DNA of 64,000 bases from Phytopseudomonas daroniae (GCF_004327285.1 NZ_QJUI01000014.1:1-64000); one strand, 5' to 3'; shown: positions 32,495-42,215, counted from the stretch's first letter. The notes: generated from the sequence alone by a model not told the origin. Program-made: numbers and translations.

Positions 32495-35400
32495 ATGGGC
32501 GCACTATGGCGATCCGATTCAGCACCGCCTGTCAGCGTGCACAAAGCCGCTACCGCGGTGCATCTCGAACCTCGACGGCCCTCCCATCGCGTGCGCTGGG
32601 CAGTTGGCGTCATCCTGATGTTCCTGCTGGTAATCGGCTCAGCGCTGCTGATCGTTGAGCTACGCACCGCCTACTTCCAGTCCACCGAACTGAGCCGCTA
32701 TGCCGCCCAACTGACTTATCAGGTCGAAAATGGCCCCAGCGACGCCATTGTCTACCCAGGAGCTGGCCCTTTCGATCGGCGCCTGGGCTACAGCCGCCTG
32801 CCAATCTTCATCGAGCGCCTGCAAGGCAGAGGTTTCGAAGTACTGCAGCAGAGCCACTTTTCCCCTGCCTTGATGGATTACAGCGAGCGCGGCTTCTTTA
32901 CGCCCTTCGCCGAAAAGACCCAGACCGGGGTCAACATCGAGGACTGCCGCGGCACCCCGTTCTACACGGTACGCAATCCCCGTCAGCGTTACCCCAGCTT
33001 CGGCGCCATTCCGCCGCTGGTGGTCGGCAGCCTGCTGTTCATCGAGGATCGCAAACTGCTGGCCAGCGAGCCTGCCGAAGCCAATCCGGCAGTGGACTGG
33101 CCGCGGTTCAGCAAAGCCGCGCTGTCCCAGGTTGGCAAGTATGTCGGCATGCAGGATCAGTCTGCCGGCGGCAGTACACTGGCCACGCAACTGGAGAAAT
33201 ACCGGCACTCGCCGGACGGCATCACCCATGCGCCAGCGGAGAAACTGCGGCAGATGGTATCGGCCAGCGTGCGCGCCTATCAGGGCGGCCCGCAGACACT
33301 CGAAGCCCGGCAGAACATCGTGCGCGATTACCTCAACAGCGTACCGCTGTCGGCAGCGCCAGGGCACGGCGAGGTGCACGGCCTGGCTGACGGTCTGCGC
33401 ATCTGGTACGGCGCCGATTTCAGCACCACCAACCGTCTGCTCGACCCACAGCGCTCTGCCGATGCCAGCCTGGCTGAACGGGGCTTGGCGCTGCGCCAGG
33501 TGCTGTCGCTGATGATCGCCCAGCGTCGGCCTTCGTATTACCTGTCCCAGGGTCGCGACGAGCTGGCCGAGCTGACCGATAGCCACCTGCGTTTGCTGGC
33601 CAGTGGCGGCGTACTGGATAACGAATTGCGCGATGCAGCCCTGGCACAACAGGTGACTTACCGCGACTGGCAGGCCGATCCCAACCTGCAACGCATCGAC
33701 AGCGACAAAGGCATCAGCATGGCCCGGGCGCGGCTGGCCGGCCTGCTCAACCTGTCCTACTACGAGCTCGATCGTCTCGATCTGGACGCGCGCTCCAGCC
33801 TCAATTCGGATCTGCAGCAGCAGGTCAGCCACTACCTCGAACAACTCGCCGACCCGGCATTCGCCGAAACCGTCGGCCTGTTCGGCGACCGCCTGCTTTC
33901 ACCGAGCAAGACCGCCGACGTACGCTACAGCTTCACCCTGTTCGAACGCACGCCCAACGGTAACCAGGTAAGGGTGCAAACCGACAACACCCATCAGCCG
34001 TTCGACATCAACGAAGGCAGCAAACTGGAGCTGGGCTCTACGGCCAAGTTACGGGTCATGGCTACCTACCTGGAGATGATCGCCGAACTGCACCAACGCC
34101 ATGCCGGACAGACGCCCGCCCAGTTACGTGCCGTGGAGGTCGCCGACCTGGATCTGCTCAGCCGCTGGGCCATCGATTATCTGCTGCGCAACCCAGGCGC
34201 CGACCTCACCGGCATGCTCGACGCGGCGCTGGAGCGGCGCTATTCGGCCAGCCCTGCAGAACGCTTCTTTACTGGCGGCGGCCTGCACACCTTCGGCAAC
34301 TTCCGTCGCGAGGACAACGGCCGGCGCCCGACCCTGCGTGAATCCCTGCGCGAATCGATCAACCTGCCGTTCATCCGCCTGATGCGCGATCTGGTGCGTT
34401 ACAGCACCTACCAGGCACCGGGCAACAGCGCCGAGCTGCTCAAGGACGACAAGGATCCACGACGGCAGGAGTACCTGAGCCGCTTCGCCGACCGCGAGGG
34501 CACCACCTTTCTGCTGCGTTTCTGGCGCAAGTACCAGGGCCAGTCCGCCCAGGAACGCCTGGACACCTTTATCGGCGGCCTGCGTCTCACCGATACACGC
34601 CTGGCCGCCGTGCACCGCTACCTGATGCCGGATGTCGATCAGGCCACTTTCGGCAGTTTCATCAAGGCTCACCTGCCGGGTAACCCGCCGAGCGACAAAC
34701 GCATCGGCGATCTCTACATGCGCTACGGGCCGGGGGCTTTCAGCCTGCCGGATCAGGGCTATATCGCTCGGGTGCACCCGCTCGAACTGTGGCTGCTCGC
34801 CTACCTGATCGATCATCCTCAGGCTCGCTTCGACGACGCCGTGGCAGCTAGCCGCGACGAGCGCCAGGAGGTCTACGGCTGGCTGTTCAAGAGCCGACAC
34901 AAGAGCGCCAGGGACAGCCGTATCCGCATCATGCTGGAAGTCGAAGCCTTCCTCGACATCCACCAGCGCTGGCAGAACCTGGGCTATCCCTTCGAGTACC
35001 TGGTGCCCTCCCTGGCCACTGCCATCGGCAGCTCCGGCGACCGCCCGGCTGCGCTGGCCGAGCTGATCGGCATCATCCAGAACGATGGGCTGCGCCTGCC
35101 AACCGTGCGCATCGACAGCCTGCACTTCGCCGCCGATACGCCCTACGAAACACGGCTGGGTCACGTCCTGGAGCCTGGCCGACGGGTAATGGCTCCAGAA
35201 GTCGCTGCTGCGTTGCGTGGGGCACTTTCCCAGGTGGTGGATGGCGGTACGGCGCGGCGCCTGCAAGGCACCTTCACCCTGACCGATGGCAGCCCGCTGA
35301 TCCTCGGAGGCAAGACCGGCACCGGCGACAACCGTTTGACCAGCGTGGGCCGCGGCGGTCAGGTGATCAGCTCACGGGTACAGAATCGCACGGCCACCTT

Positions 35401-35632
35401 CGTGTTCTTTCTCGGCCCGGATCACTTCGGCACCCTCACCGCCTTCGTACCGGGCCGCGCCGCGGAGAACTTCCGTTTCACTTCGGCGCTGCCCGTGCAG
35501 GTGCTCAAGGGCATGCAGCCGATTCTCGCCCCCTACCTGCAAACCGCCGCCCGCACACTGTGTGCCCCACCGCCGCAACAGCAGACGGCGCACGCTAGAG
35601 GAAGGCCGCCTAATCCGTGGGAGGGGCTTTAG
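32495..35632 (+). CDS. Class A penicillin-binding protein with enlarged transpeptidase region
   Basis: A 1045-residue membrane-anchored peptidoglycan synthase. One membrane helix (about 33-55) is followed by a GT51 glycosyltransferase domain with catalytic Glu184 in IEDRKLL and the QSAGGSTLATQLEKY motif near 221. The transpeptidase shows SxxK at Ser515-Lys518 (GSTAKL), SxN at 621-623 (ESINLPF) and KTGT at 940-943. The 317 residues from SxN to KTG are far more than the usual 100-150, so an extra domain is inserted. No operon partner. Specific role unknown. Confidence 0.85.
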   Translation: MGALWRSDSAPPVSVHKAATAVHLEPRRPSHRVRWAVGVILMFLLVIGSALLIVELRTAYFQSTELSRYAAQLTYQVENGPSDAIVYPGAGPFDRRLGYSRLPIFIERLQGRGFEVLQQSHFSPALMDYSERGFFTPFAEKTQTGVNIEDCRGTPFYTVRNPRQRYPSFGAIPPLVVGSLLFIEDRKLLASEPAEANPAVDWPRFSKAALSQVGKYVGMQDQSAGGSTLATQLEKYRHSPDGITHAPAEKLRQMVSASVRAYQGGPQTLEARQNIVRDYLNSVPLSAAPGHGEVHGLADGLRIWYGADFSTTNRLLDPQRSADASLAERGLALRQVLSLMIAQRRPSYYLSQGRDELAELTDSHLRLLASGGVLDNELRDAALAQQVTYRDWQADPNLQRIDSDKGISMARARLAGLLNLSYYELDRLDLDARSSLNSDLQQQVSHYLEQLADPAFAETVGLFGDRLLSPSKTADVRYSFTLFERTPNGNQVRVQTDNTHQPFDINEGSKLELGSTAKLRVMATYLEMIAELHQRHAGQTPAQLRAVEVADLDLLSRWAIDYLLRNPGADLTGMLDAALERRYSASPAERFFTGGGLHTFGNFRREDNGRRPTLRESLRESINLPFIRLMRDLVRYSTYQAPGNSAELLKDDKDPRRQEYLSRFADREGTTFLLRFWRKYQGQSAQERLDTFIGGLRLTDTRLAAVHRYLMPDVDQATFGSFIKAHLPGNPPSDKRIGDLYMRYGPGAFSLPDQGYIARVHPLELWLLAYLIDHPQARFDDAVAASRDERQEVYGWLFKSRHKSARDSRIRIMLEVEAFLDIHQRWQNLGYPFEYLVPSLATAIGSSGDRPAALAELIGIIQNDGLRLPTVRIDSLHFAADTPYETRLGHVLEPGRRVMAPEVAAALRGALSQVVDGGTARRLQGTFTLTDGSPLILGGKTGTGDNRLTSVGRGGQVISSRVQNRTATFVFFLGPDHFGTLTAFVPGRAAENFRFTSALPVQVLKGMQPILAPYLQTAARTLCAPPPQQQTAHARGRPPNPWEGL

Positions 35633-35657
35633 CCGAGAGATCTACGCCTGGCCAGTC

Positions 35658-35733
35658 GTAGGGTGGATGACGCTTTTTTCATCCACCATTGCGATCCCAT
35701 GATGGTGGACGGGTGAAGCGTCGTCCACCCTAC
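35658..35733 (+). repeat. Family A MITE-like repeat, copy 5
   Basis: The shortest copy (76 bp): ends GTAGGGTGGATGACGC and GCGTCGTCCACCCTAC, with the central part reduced. Confidence 0.7.
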
Positions 35734-35782
35734 CAACGGCCACTTTTGCCTTGTTCGCGTCTTTCGCTATCGCCAACGAAAC

Positions 35783-35995
35783 CTAGCGCTTCTGCTTCAA
35801 ATACAACGCCTCGACCTTCTCTCGCGCCCAGGGCGTTTTACGCAAAAAGGTGAGGCTCGACTTGATGCTCGGGTCGCTCTTGAAGCAGCGGATATCGATG
35901 CGCTGGGCCAGGCCGTCCCAACCCAACTGCTCGACCAGTTCGGCAAGAATGGCCTGCAATGTGATGCCGTGCAGAGGATCTTTGGACGTACTCAT
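35783..35995 (-). CDS. VF530 family (DUF2132) DNA-binding-like protein
   Basis: A 70-residue protein beginning MSTSKDPLHGITLQAILAEL and containing CFKSDPSIKSSLTFLRKTPWAR, the VF530/DUF2132 signature. The fold is a small alpha protein with a putative nucleic-acid surface. AGGAG precedes the start. Function not established. Confidence 0.88.
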   Translation of the reverse strand: MSTSKDPLHGITLQAILAELVEQLGWDGLAQRIDIRCFKSDPSIKSSLTFLRKTPWAREKVEALYLKQKR

Positions 35996-36044
35996 ATCGG
36001 GCTCCTGATTCCTGGCCCGCCAGCTTACCAGCAGGCAGCAACGA

Positions 36045-36072
36045 AAAGGCCCGGACGAGAGTCCGGGCCTTT
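36045..36072 (-). terminator. Terminator after putP
   Basis: AAAGGCCCGGAC-gaga-GTCCGGGCCTTT, a perfect 12-bp stem with A/T tails in both directions, between putP and the VF530 gene. Confidence 0.85.
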
Positions 36073-36097
36073 GCTTGAGCGAGCTACAGAAACGCGA

Positions 36098-37588
36098 TCA
36101 GAGATGCGCGTCCTGGTACTCCTTCTCGGCCTCGTCGAAACGCTTGACCATAGTCGGCGAAGCCGGGCGACCGATCTTGCTGAAGATGAAAATGGCCAGG
36201 GTAGCGAAGATGAACCCCGGAATGATCTCGTAGAGACCCAGACCAACGAAGTTCTTCCACAGCACCACGGTCACTGCACCGACCACCATACCGGCCAGCG
36301 CGCCATTGCGGGTCATGCCTTTCCATATCAGGGAAAGGATCACCACCGGGCCGAAGGCAGCACCAAAACCGGCCCAGGCGTAGGAAACCAGGCCCAGAAC
36401 CTTGCTTTCCGGATTCGACGCGATGGCTATAGCGACTACCGCAATCAGCAGCACCATGCCACGGCCGACCCACACCAGTTCGGTCTGGCTGGCGCCCTTG
36501 CGCAGAAAGGCCTTGTAGAAGTCTTCGGTCAGGGCACTGGACGATACCAGCAGTTGGCAGCTCAGGGTGCTCATCACCGCTGCCAGAATGGCGGAGAGGA
36601 TCAGTCCCGCGATCCAGGGATTGAACAGGATCTTGGTCAGCTCGATGAACACGCGCTCGCCATTCTCGCTGACCGGGCCCGCCAGTGCAGGATTGTTGGC
36701 GAAATAGGCGATACCGAAGAAACCCACCGCCACGGCGCCGCCCAGGCAGAGGATCATCCAGGTCATGCCGATGCGACGCGCAGCCGGGATCGACTTGACC
36801 GAGTCAGCCGCCATGAAGCGCACCAGGATGTGCGGCTGGCCGAAATAGCCCAGGCCCCAGGCAAGCAGGGAGACGATGGCGACGAAGGACAGACCGCGGA
36901 ACATGTCGAAGTTGGCCGGGTTGGCCTGCTCGATGGTGGCCATGGCCGCATCGAAATCGCCCAGGGCAAGAATCACGAATACCGGAGTGATCAGCAGAGC
37001 GAAGATCATCAGGGTGGCCTGTACGGTATCGGTCCAGCTCACCGCGAGGAAGCCACCGACGAACACATAGAGGATGGTCGCTGCCGCACCGACCCACAGG
37101 GCGGTGTCATAGGACATGCCGAAGGTCGACTCGAACAGGCGAGCACCGGCCACCACGCCCGAAGCGCAGTAGATGGTGAAGAACACCAGGATCACCAGCG
37201 CCGAGAACACGCGCAGCAGCTTGCTGTTGTCCTCGAAACGGTGGGTGAAAAAGTCCGGCAGAGTCAGGGCGTTGTGATTGTGCTCGGTGTGCACACGCAG
37301 ACGACCGGCGACGAACAGCCAGTTCAGCCAGGCACCGAGGATCAGGCCGATGGCGATCCAGCTTTCCGAGATACCGGCGACGAAGATCGCGCCCGGCAAA
37401 CCCATCAGCAGCCAGCCGCTCATGTCGGAGGCGCCAGCGGACAGCGCGGTAACGAAACTGCCGAGGCTACGGCCGCCGAGGATATAGTCGGAGAAGTTCT
37501 TGGTCGCACGATAGGCGATGAACCCGATCAACACCATGGCCAGGATATAGACCACGAAGGTGACCAGCATGGGAGTACTTGCAGTCAT
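36098..37588 (-). CDS. putP: Sodium/proline symporter
   Basis: A 496-residue sodium:solute symporter with about 13 membrane helices. ILGGRSLGSFVTALSAGASD is the sodium/proline site region of helix 2, and GWLLMGLPGAIF follows. ATG at 37588 is preceded by GAGAGGGG. It imports proline for PutA, whose gene lies immediately upstream in the same direction (187 bp apart). An A-rich AATAAAAACAAAC leader stretch before the RBS may bind Hfq/Crc. Confidence 0.94.
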   Translation of the reverse strand: MTASTPMLVTFVVYILAMVLIGFIAYRATKNFSDYILGGRSLGSFVTALSAGASDMSGWLLMGLPGAIFVAGISESWIAIGLILGAWLNWLFVAGRLRVHTEHNHNALTLPDFFTHRFEDNSKLLRVFSALVILVFFTIYCASGVVAGARLFESTFGMSYDTALWVGAAATILYVFVGGFLAVSWTDTVQATLMIFALLITPVFVILALGDFDAAMATIEQANPANFDMFRGLSFVAIVSLLAWGLGYFGQPHILVRFMAADSVKSIPAARRIGMTWMILCLGGAVAVGFFGIAYFANNPALAGPVSENGERVFIELTKILFNPWIAGLILSAILAAVMSTLSCQLLVSSSALTEDFYKAFLRKGASQTELVWVGRGMVLLIAVVAIAIASNPESKVLGLVSYAWAGFGAAFGPVVILSLIWKGMTRNGALAGMVVGAVTVVLWKNFVGLGLYEIIPGFIFATLAIFIFSKIGRPASPTMVKRFDEAEKEYQDAHL

Positions 37589-37606
37589 TGGGGAATGCCC
37601 CTCTCG

Positions 37607-37618
37607 TTTGTTTTTATT
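37607..37618 (-). promoter_or_regulatory. A-rich leader motif of putP, possible Hfq/Crc site
   Basis: The minus strand reads AATAAAAACAAA about 10 nt before GAGAGGGG. AATAAAAA fits AANAANAA, the catabolite-repression motif. Site only. Confidence 0.35.
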
Positions 37619-37775
37619 CAGGCCGGGGGATGATCCCGTACCCAGTTGGCACATCACGACCATCGGTCACGGTCGTGCTCCAGGCATGCCACTCTGCTGG
37701 TGGCATTACCGATTCGGGGCAACTGCCCCCAATAGCAAAACGGGTGAAAACCTCATCGATTCCCACCCGTCGTCT

Positions 37776-40700
37776 TTACTCGTCGCCCAGCGACAGCAGT
37801 GAAGCGTTGCCGCCCACCGCCGTGGTATTCACCGAGGTGGTGCGCTCGTTGACGAAGCGCAGCAGGTAGCTAGGGCCGCCGGCTTTCGGGCCGGTGCCGG
37901 ACAGGCCGCAGCCGCCGAATGGCTGTACGCCGACCACCGCACCGATCTGGTTGCGGTTGACGTACAGGTTGCCGACCCGCGCCAGGGCTTCAATGCGGGC
38001 GGCAGTTTCCTCGTTTCGGCTGTGGATGCCAAGGGTCAATCCATAGCCGGTGGCGTTGATGGCCGCGACCACCTGCTCCAGATCGCCCGCCTCGAAGCGC
38101 ACCACGTGCAGAACCGGACCGAACTGCTCTTTCTTCAGCTCGTGGATGCCGCCGATTTCGAAGGCCACCGGCGCAATGAAATGCCCGTTCAGACCAGTCG
38201 ACAGCGTCGCTTCGGCGATCAGCTTGCCCTCGCCCTTGAGCTGCTCGATGTGCGCCAGCAGACCTTCGCGGGCCTCGGCGTCGATCACCGGGCCGATGTC
38301 GTTCTCGCGCAGGTGGGTCGGGCCGATCTTCAGTTCGGCCATGGCGCCCTTGAGCAGGTCGATCACCCGCTCGGCAATATCGCTCTGCACGTACAGCACG
38401 CGCAGTGCCGAGCAACGCTGGCCGGCGCTGGTGAAGGCGGAACCGACGGCATCCTTGACCACCTGCTCGGGCAGCGCGGTGGAGTCGACGATCATCGCGT
38501 TCTGGCCGCCGGTTTCGGCGATCAGGGTGGCGATCATGCCGTCCTTCTCGGCCAACTGGCGGTTGATGATCCGTGCCGTGTCGGTGGAACCGGTGAAGCA
38601 CACGCCGGCGACACGCGGATCACGGCAGAACACGCCACCCAAGGTGGCGCCGTCGCCCGGCAGGAAGGCGATCACATCCTTGGGCAGGCCGGCTTCGAAC
38701 ATCAGTTCCAGCGCGCGGGCGGCGATCAGGCTGGTCTGCTCGGCCGGCTTGGCCAGCACCACGTTGCCTGCCACCAGGGCGGCACTGATCTGGCCGAGGT
38801 AGATGGCCAGCGGGAAGTTCCACGGGCTTACGCAGACGAAAATGCCACGGCCCTCGTGGAACAGCTCGTTGCGCTCGCCAGTCGGGCCCTTGAGTTCTTC
38901 GCGGCCCAGCTTGAGGCGCGCCTGCTGCGCGTAGTAACGGCAGAAGTCCACCGCTTCGCGTACTTCGTCGATGCCGTCCTGCATGGACTTGCCGGCTTCC
39001 ACGGTGCACAGCGCCATCAGCTCGGCGCGATTGCTTTCCAGCAGATCGGCGAGGCGTTCGAGAATGCTCGCACGTTCGTCGATGGCGACCGCATTCCAGC
39101 GCGGCCAGGCGGCGCTCAGGCCATCCAGCGCCTGGGCTGCCTGGGCGGCGGTGGCGAATTGAGCGCTGCCGACCACCTTGCTCAGATCGAAGGGGCAACG
39201 AACTTCCTGGGCAGTACCGCTCAGGCTCTGGCCGTTGATTACGGGCGCAGCCTGCCATTGACGGTCGAGTTGCGGCTTATAGGCGTTTTCGAGCTCGGTC
39301 AGGGATGTCTGGATGTTCATGTTGATGCCTTGGGAGTTTTTCCGTGTGGCCCCGTACAACGCTGGCGGGAGTGGGATTTTGTCGTTACCGATGCTCTTGA
39401 ACTGGCGTAGCTGAGTGACCGGGTGATCGATCAGCGATTCGACCGGCACGCTCGGGTCGACCAACTGGTGCACGAACGACGAGTTGGCACCGTTCTCCAG
39501 CAGGCGGCGCACCAGGTACGGCAGCAGATCCTTGTGGGCACCGACCGGCGCGTAGATGCGTACGTTCTTGCCCTGTTTCTCCAGCACCGTGTCGTACAGC
39601 GCATCGCCCATGCCGTGCAGACGTTGGAACTCGAACTCGCGCGGTGACGTCTGCTCGGCGGCCATGGCCAGGATGCAGCTGACGGTATGCGCGTTATGGC
39701 TGGCGAACTGCGGGTAGATGACGCCGCGGGTGAACTCGCTGAGCAGATAGCGGGCGCAGGCCAGATAGGAGGTATCGGTGCCTTCCTTGCGGGTAAATAC
39801 CGGGTAGCCATCGAGCCCCCACACCTGGCACTGCTTGATCTCGCTGTCCCAGTAGGCGCCCTTGACCAGACGCAGCGGCATCTTCTCGCCGAGCTCCTTG
39901 CCCAGCAGGGTCAGCCATACCAGCACCGGCAGACAGCGCTTGGAGTAGGCCTGAATCACCAGACCGAACTCGCCCCAGCCGGCAACGGCCGGATCACGCA
40001 GCAGCTTCTCGTAGAGTTCCAGGGACAGTTCCAGGCGATCCGCCTCTTCGGCGTCCACGGAAATACCGACGTTCAGCTTGCGCGCACGGATCACCAGCTC
40101 GCGCACGTTGGCGAACAGCTCACTGAGCACGCGCTCGCGCTGGGCCACTTCGTAGCGCGGGTGCAGCGCCGACAGCTTGATCGAGATCGACGGCTTCGGC
40201 CCTGGGCCGACCTGCGGCTCGGCACCGACGGTATCGATGGCCTTGCGGTAGTCGGCCATGTATTTCTCGGCGTCTGCAGCGGTCAGCGCCGCCTCGCCAA
40301 GCATGTCGAAGGAATAGGTGTAGCCCTTCTGGCGCTCCGGGCGACCGTTCTTCAGCGCTTCGCTGATGGTGCGGCCAAGCACGAACTGCTTGCCCATGAG
40401 CTTCATGGCCTGGTTCATGGCTGCGCGGATCACCGGCTCGCCGGAGCGCTGGATCAAACGACCGAGCACCTTCTTCGGACGGCCATCGCTGGTTTGCGGG
40501 TCGACCACCTTGCCGGTCATCACCAGGCCCCAGGCAGCGAAGTTGACCAGCACGCTGTCGCTCTTGCCCAGGTGGCGTTCCCACTCGGCGGCATTGAGCT
40601 TGTCGCGGATCAGGGCATCGGCGGTAGCAGAGTCCGGCACGCGCAGCAGCGCTTCGGCCAGGCACATGAGCATCAGGCCTTCCTGGGTATCGAGGCTGTA

Positions 40701-40952
40701 CTGACGCAGCAGGGCGTCGAGGGTGTCGACCGCGTTGTCGCGGCTGCGCACGTCCTGGATCAGGGTGCGTGCCTGCTGAGCGATAGCCTCGATGCCCGAG
40801 GCACCGGGATCGGCCAGCTGCAGCAGTTCGCCAAGATAGGCTGCCTCGTCAACGCTGTAGTTGGCGCTGATGACGGGGAAAAAATCGGCGGCCTTGGCAG
40901 CGGAGATCCGGTCAAGGAACTCCTGATGCAAGACGTGACTGGCTTTGAACAT
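37776..40952 (-). CDS. putA: Bifunctional proline dehydrogenase / P5C dehydrogenase
   Basis: A 1058-residue flavoenzyme that oxidises proline to glutamate. The proline dehydrogenase barrel (to about residue 500) has VKGAYWDSEIKQCQV. The aldehyde dehydrogenase part (from about 540) has ETGGQNAMIVDST and catalytic Cys in FTSAGQRCSALRVL. Length and start (MFKASHVLHQEFLDRIS) match P. aeruginosa PutA, which lacks the N-terminal ribbon-helix-helix repressor of the 1300-residue type. It therefore cannot self-regulate through DNA binding, and an external regulator is expected. Confidence 0.95.
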   Translation of the reverse strand: MFKASHVLHQEFLDRISAAKAADFFPVISANYSVDEAAYLGELLQLADPGASGIEAIAQQARTLIQDVRSRDNAVDTLDALLRQYSLDTQEGLMLMCLAEALLRVPDSATADALIRDKLNAAEWERHLGKSDSVLVNFAAWGLVMTGKVVDPQTSDGRPKKVLGRLIQRSGEPVIRAAMNQAMKLMGKQFVLGRTISEALKNGRPERQKGYTYSFDMLGEAALTAADAEKYMADYRKAIDTVGAEPQVGPGPKPSISIKLSALHPRYEVAQRERVLSELFANVRELVIRARKLNVGISVDAEEADRLELSLELYEKLLRDPAVAGWGEFGLVIQAYSKRCLPVLVWLTLLGKELGEKMPLRLVKGAYWDSEIKQCQVWGLDGYPVFTRKEGTDTSYLACARYLLSEFTRGVIYPQFASHNAHTVSCILAMAAEQTSPREFEFQRLHGMGDALYDTVLEKQGKNVRIYAPVGAHKDLLPYLVRRLLENGANSSFVHQLVDPSVPVESLIDHPVTQLRQFKSIGNDKIPLPPALYGATRKNSQGINMNIQTSLTELENAYKPQLDRQWQAAPVINGQSLSGTAQEVRCPFDLSKVVGSAQFATAAQAAQALDGLSAAWPRWNAVAIDERASILERLADLLESNRAELMALCTVEAGKSMQDGIDEVREAVDFCRYYAQQARLKLGREELKGPTGERNELFHEGRGIFVCVSPWNFPLAIYLGQISAALVAGNVVLAKPAEQTSLIAARALELMFEAGLPKDVIAFLPGDGATLGGVFCRDPRVAGVCFTGSTDTARIINRQLAEKDGMIATLIAETGGQNAMIVDSTALPEQVVKDAVGSAFTSAGQRCSALRVLYVQSDIAERVIDLLKGAMAELKIGPTHLRENDIGPVIDAEAREGLLAHIEQLKGEGKLIAEATLSTGLNGHFIAPVAFEIGGIHELKKEQFGPVLHVVRFEAGDLEQVVAAINATGYGLTLGIHSRNEETAARIEALARVGNLYVNRNQIGAVVGVQPFGGCGLSGTGPKAGGPSYLLRFVNERTTSVNTTAVGGNASLLSLGDE

Positions 40953-41011
40953 CACGCCCATCCTCTTGTTATGGAGATAATCTGTGAGATACCCCTGCTT
41001 TGGGTCTAGCT

Positions 41012-41027
41012 CAGATACGGGTATCTG
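41012..41027. promoter_or_regulatory. Perfect palindrome upstream of putA
   Basis: CAGATAC-GG-GTATCTG lies 60-75 bp upstream of the putA start. An outer AGATACCC at 40987-40994 faces it and may be a second half-site. It may be the operator for a proline regulator (P. aeruginosa uses PruR); the protein is not in this window. Confidence 0.45.
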
Positions 41028-41243
41028 GCGATTCCATGACGCAGAAGTGGATGGCGGAATTTAGTGGCAGAGTGATGACGGCTTCTTGCGGAAACCTCTG
41101 GAGTTTTTGCAGAAAGCTCCGAACTGCGGAACTTCCGCCTTGGCGAGCGCGCCAGACGGCGACCCGTGCACAGCCATGGTGCAGAAACACGAACGCCGCC
41201 GCCCATTGCTGGGCCAGCGGCGTCTGAAGACTTTCCGAAGGGC

Positions 41244-42110
41244 TCAGGAAGTCAGGCGGGTCAGCGCTTCGCGATACTTGTCGGCGGTCTTCTGCGCGAC
41301 GTCGGCCGGCACTGCAGGTGCTGGCGGCTCCTTGTTCCAGCCGGTGGATTCCAGCCAGTTGCGCACGAACTGCTTGTCGAAACTCGGCGGATTGGTGCCT
41401 TCGGCATAGCTGTCGGCTGGCCAGAAGCGGCTGGAGTCGGGGGTCAGCACTTCGTCCATCAGGGTCAGGGTGCCGGCTTCATCGAGACCGAATTCGAACT
41501 TGGTGTCGGCGATGATGATGCCGCGAGTGGCCGCGTATTCCACCGCTGCGACGTACAGGGCGATGGAGGTGTCACGCACCTTGGCGGCCAGCTCGGCGCC
41601 GATGATCGCTTCGCACTGTTCGAAGCTGATGTTCTCGTCATGGTCGCCCACGGCGGCCTTGGTCGACGGGGTGAAGATCGGCTGCGGCAGCTTGGCGGCT
41701 TCCTTCAGACCGGCGGGCAGCTGAATGCCGCACACGGTGCCGCTCTTCTGGTATTCCTTCCAGCCAGAACCGACGATGTAACCGCGCACGATGGCTTCCA
41801 CGGCAACCGGCTTGAGGCGCTTGGCGACCACGGCGCGGCCCTCGACCAGCGGCAGCTCGGCAGCCGGTACCACATCTTCGACGCGATCACCGGTGAAGTG
41901 GTTGGGCACCACGTGGGCGAGCTTGTCGAACCAGAAGTTGGAGATGGCGGTGAGGATCTTGCCCTTCTCCGGGATCGGCTGCTCGAGGATCACGTCGAAG
42001 GCCGACAGGCGATCGGTCGCGACCATCAGCATGCGCTTGTCGTCGATCTCGTAGAGATCGCGGACTTTGCCCGAATAGATCTTCTTCAGGCTCAGGGAAG
42101 GTGTGGTCAT
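41244..42110 (-). CDS. purC: SAICAR synthase, long Ade1-like form
   Basis: Phosphoribosylaminoimidazole-succinocarboxamide synthase, joining CAIR and aspartate in purine synthesis. The 288-residue protein has KIYSGKVRDLYEIDDKRMLM, TDRLSAFDVI, RGYIVGSGWKEY and GIIIADTKFEFG. This is the long Ade1-type seen in yeast and many betaproteobacteria. The short 236-residue PurC is what I remember near bamC-dapA in other Pseudomonas. It is separated from bamC by a terminator, so it has its own promoter. It could be a replacement or a second copy. Confidence 0.93.
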   Translation of the reverse strand: MTTPSLSLKKIYSGKVRDLYEIDDKRMLMVATDRLSAFDVILEQPIPEKGKILTAISNFWFDKLAHVVPNHFTGDRVEDVVPAAELPLVEGRAVVAKRLKPVAVEAIVRGYIVGSGWKEYQKSGTVCGIQLPAGLKEAAKLPQPIFTPSTKAAVGDHDENISFEQCEAIIGAELAAKVRDTSIALYVAAVEYAATRGIIIADTKFEFGLDEAGTLTLMDEVLTPDSSRFWPADSYAEGTNPPSFDKQFVRNWLESTGWNKEPPAPAVPADVAQKTADKYREALTRLTS

Positions 42111-42215
42111 ATCGAGATTCCGCCTTATCGCGTGAAAGTCGCGCCGCTCTTCGTCAAGGGTGACGACCTACGGCCTGGTAGATGCCGGCAACGCCAGAAA
42201 GGCCTGCCTGTGAAA

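Noticed and set aside
35969..37633. 554-residue frame opposite putP
   Set aside because: Gln/Gly/His-rich shadow of a membrane protein gene.
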